Shown piece after piece: positions 7,050 through 8,460 of a DNA stretch of 8,460 nucleotides. Made by a program: the position numbers and the translations under genes. This stretch comes from an uncultured Bacteroidota bacterium (lineage in GTDB: Bacteria > Bacteroidota > Bacteroidia > Flavobacteriales > BACL11). The stretch is from the NCBI GenBank assembly GCA_902514225.1, contig CABXPN010000042.1:1-8460 (forward strand), written 5' to 3'. The notes under the pieces are model-generated. The model was not told the origin of the DNA, ran no database searches, and saw only the letters and a list, made by a program, of their open reading frames with translations. Numbering within the stretch: the stretch's first letter is position 1; each line of letters begins with the position of its first letter.

Positions 7050-8000
7050 TTATCTTAAATCTAACTGAGATTTGTCTATTTTTCTTAACTCTGGTTTTGA
7101 GGAAGTTATACAATCATCTAGATCTTCATGCCATGGGTGAAGCAACTTATGACGTTTAAATCCATCATAGTTTACAAGAACATCAATAGTATAATTTTGT
7201 TGTAGATGGTTTGGCGATGAGCGTTGATGATTTAAATCAAAACTATTTGCAAAAACAAATTCATGTTTGCCAGTTCTCAAAAAGAGGTCAACCGCAAGGA
7301 TGCTAAACTCTCCAACTAATGGGCCGGTGGATTTGATTCCTGTAACTGGATCAATCCTAGAATTTGGCATGTGTGTTCCAATAACTCTACAAGGAGCCTC
7401 TAAATCCCAAAATTTATTTTCTGTTAAATCTTTTTCATTAAAAGAATTAATCCAATTATAAAAAGACTCTTCATTTTCCCATATGTTTGTAAGGTCAGGT
7501 ATTCCTGGCCCAGGATTAAATTTGTTCCATCTAAATTTTGGGAATTCAGTATTGTTATTTGTTTCCCATCTTTTCTTTACTTTTTCATAAGATTCTAAAC
7601 CCTTATTATATATAGACTCAACCTTTTTAGATCTTTGAAAAGCGTGTTTATGTAAAAAATTAACTAAAGTCTTTTTATTAGTGTAGTTTGCTCTTTTTTC
7701 GTGGTTTGTTTTTACACCTTTATTTTCAATTACTAACCCATAACCGTTTGGCCAATTTTTTTTTCTTACGTAAAAATCTCCTCTTGCTTCAAATGTTTTA
7801 GAATCGTAACTACCATCGGGTTTTTCTTTAATTCTAGAAACATCATATCCATTATCTATTGCATACTTCATGAAAAGAAGTTCTCCAATAGATCCATGTA
7901 TTGATCCTTGAGCTCCTGGGCTCATTTCAAGAGCTTTTAAAAATTCATCATCATTGACACCAAAATTTTGTTGCAAGTATTTTATAAAATGTTGTGACAT
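7050..8000 (-). CDS. Hypothetical protein with PD-(D/E)XK nuclease signature
   Basis: I do not recognise the family. The ATG at 8000 gives 316 aa. An in-frame TTG at 8009 would add three residues but lies inside a promoter element. The N-terminal third carries a credible PD-(D/E)XK core (numbering from the ATG): a helix with GSIGELLF (Glu40), then RGDFYV (Asp75), a short strand-turn, and GLVIENKG with Glu92-x-Lys94. The E...D...ExK order and the hydrophobic strands fit restriction-type and repair nucleases. The rest is rich in Asn, Lys and aromatic residues, with PGPGIPDLTNIW and HPWHEDLDDC as distinctive segments. There is no signal peptide or membrane segment, so it is probably cytosolic. 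No methyltransferase or partner gene is visible between it and the hydrolase or on its 3' side, where the neighbour is convergent. It could be an orphan restriction or anti-phage nuclease. It lies just downstream of the glmS tail, a common site for imported genes. Confidence 0.6.
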   Translation of the reverse strand: MSQHFIKYLQQNFGVNDDEFLKALEMSPGAQGSIHGSIGELLFMKYAIDNGYDVSRIKEKPDGSYDSKTFEARGDFYVRKKNWPNGYGLVIENKGVKTNHEKRANYTNKKTLVNFLHKHAFQRSKKVESIYNKGLESYEKVKKRWETNNNTEFPKFRWNKFNPGPGIPDLTNIWENEESFYNWINSFNEKDLTENKFWDLEAPCRVIGTHMPNSRIDPVTGIKSTGPLVGEFSILAVDLFLRTGKHEFVFANSFDLNHQRSSPNHLQQNYTIDVLVNYDGFKRHKLLHPWHEDLDDCITSSKPELRKIDKSQLDLR

Positions 8001-8005
8001 ATTAG

Positions 8006-8014
8006 ACAAAGATA
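8006..8014 (-). promoter_or_regulatory. Bacteroidota -7 promoter element for the candidate nuclease gene
   Basis: The - strand reads TATCTTTGT, an exact TAnnTTTGY match ending 5 nt before the ATG at 8000. The TTG at 8009 that might be taken as a start codon is part of this TTTG. The predicted mRNA would be leaderless or nearly so. No -33 TTG is seen at 17-23 nt. Confidence 0.5.
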
Positions 8015-8069
8015 CAATTTAATAACAATTTTTTATTTGAATTTTTTAGAAAAGTACTTGCCACCTAAA

Positions 8070-8117
8070 TTACTCGACCGTAACCGACTTTGCTAAATTT
8101 CTTGGTTGATTTACATT
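8070..8117 (-). pseudogene. glmS: Isolated 3' end of glmS (attTn7-type sequence)
   Basis: In the - strand frame ending with TAA at 8072-8070 the DNA encodes NVNQPRNLAKSVTVE. This is the almost invariant C-terminus of glucosamine-6-phosphate synthase (DVDQPRNLAKSVTVE in Escherichia coli). The body of glmS is absent: upstream the same DNA is the end of an alpha/beta hydrolase in another frame. The last codons TCG-GTT-ACG-GTC-GAG are GC-rich and unlike the codon use around them, but close to the conserved attTn7 DNA at the end of glmS genes. The piece cannot make a functional enzyme. It is best read as a duplicated or leftover gene end, as left by elements that integrate at the 3' end of glmS. 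No complete glmS is in view, so whether this is the copy or the displaced original cannot be decided. Confidence 0.85.
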
Positions 8118-8460
8118 AAACAGAATCCCATAACCTCAGAATAGAATCTTTCAGGGTTTTCAGCATGCAACCAATGTCCCGCTCCTTCAATTGTGGCAAT
8201 ACTAAAATCTGAAAAATGTTTATTTATAATTAGTTCGTCTTTAGTAGTTATGTAATTTGAGTTCCCTCCTCTTATAAAATGAGTTGGAACATCACAAATT
8301 CCTTTTATAAAATCTGCCTCTTGTATGTTGCTTACTTTTTCTAAAAGGACTTCAATATTAAATCTCCAAGCAAATTCCTTGTTTTCCTTTCTGTACAGGT
8401 TTTTCAAAAGGAAAAGTCTCATTCCTTTATCCTCATAATAAGAAGATATCACCTTATCAA
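8111..8460 (-). CDS. Alpha/beta-fold hydrolase (YbfF-like esterase), 5'-partial
   Basis: The frame is open to the right edge, so the GTG at 8452 need not be the start, and about 116 codons of the C-terminal half are visible. Segments RLFLLKNLYR, FAWRFNIEVLLE, VPTHFIRGGNSNYIT and IEGAGHWLHAENPERF are those of YbfF-type acyl-CoA/ester hydrolases of the alpha/beta fold. The His of GAGHW is the expected catalytic histidine. The nucleophile-elbow Ser lies beyond the window. The protein should be cytosolic and cleave short-chain esters or thioesters, but the substrate is unknown. The C-terminus (EVMGFCLM) is close to the usual family end. Its TAA stop (8113-8111) falls inside the glmS tail, so the last residues and the stop may have been supplied by the recombination junction. 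Confidence 0.82.
   Translation of the reverse strand, partial: DKVISSYYEDKGMRLFLLKNLYRKENKEFAWRFNIEVLLEKVSNIQEADFIKGICDVPTHFIRGGNSNYITTKDELIINKHFSDFSIATIEGAGHWLHAENPERFYSEVMGFCLM

Noticed and set aside
8015..8069. Tn7-type transposon end or target-site duplication just beyond the glmS-like stop
   Set aside because: Looked about 25 nt past the stop for a TGT...ACA-type end or a short duplication and found none.

Overview
The window looks like chromosomal DNA of a marine-type flavobacterium or close relative (Bacteroidota). The DNA is strongly AT-rich and the starts lack clear Shine-Dalgarno sequences. Several starts are preceded by the Bacteroidota -7 promoter element TAnnTTTGY. Secreted proteins have Bacteroidota-like signal peptides (one ends NAQ). 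The families present (phosphate-selective porin O/P, orphan LuxE-like synthetase, PqqB-like hydrolase lipoprotein, MurG-like glycosyltransferase with an ILSGPEP motif) are typical of Flavobacteriia. No species is claimed.

Layout: (1) 1-704, the 3' part of a glycosyltransferase gene, open at the left edge. (2) 765-3582, a two-gene phosphate module on the + strand: a Na+/phosphate cotransporter with a PhoU-like tail, then, 4 nt later, an outer-membrane phosphate-selective porin O/P. Together they could carry phosphate across both membranes. (3) 3637-4344, on the - strand, a YceI-like lipoprotein convergent with the porin. (4) 4385-4514, a relic: the last ~25 codons of a second Na+/phosphate cotransporter, followed by a strong rho-independent terminator. 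(5) 4535-6959, a tight + strand operon joined by two ATGA overlaps: LuxE-like acyl-protein synthetase, GNAT acetyltransferase and PqqB-like metallo-beta-lactamase-fold lipoprotein. (6) 7050-8000, on the - strand, an unrecognised protein with a PD-(D/E)XK nuclease signature. (7) 8070-8117, on the - strand, the isolated last codons of glmS (NQPRNLAKSVTVE plus stop), the segment that contains the attTn7 recognition sequence. (8) 8111-8460, on the - strand, the C-terminal part of an alpha/beta hydrolase, open at the right edge, whose stop codon lies inside the glmS tail.

The most notable points are the two orphan 3' gene ends, neither of which is a normal gene. The cotransporter tail differs from the intact gene mostly at synonymous positions, so both copies were probably functional before one was truncated. 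It may mark replacement or insertion at this locus. The glmS tail, detached from any glmS body and lying next to a candidate nuclease gene, looks like an attachment-site duplicate or scar of an integrative element. No integrase, transposase or terminal repeats are visible, so the mobile-element reading is inference.

No tRNA, rRNA, CRISPR array or insertion sequence was seen. There is no gene-free stretch longer than about 200 bases.
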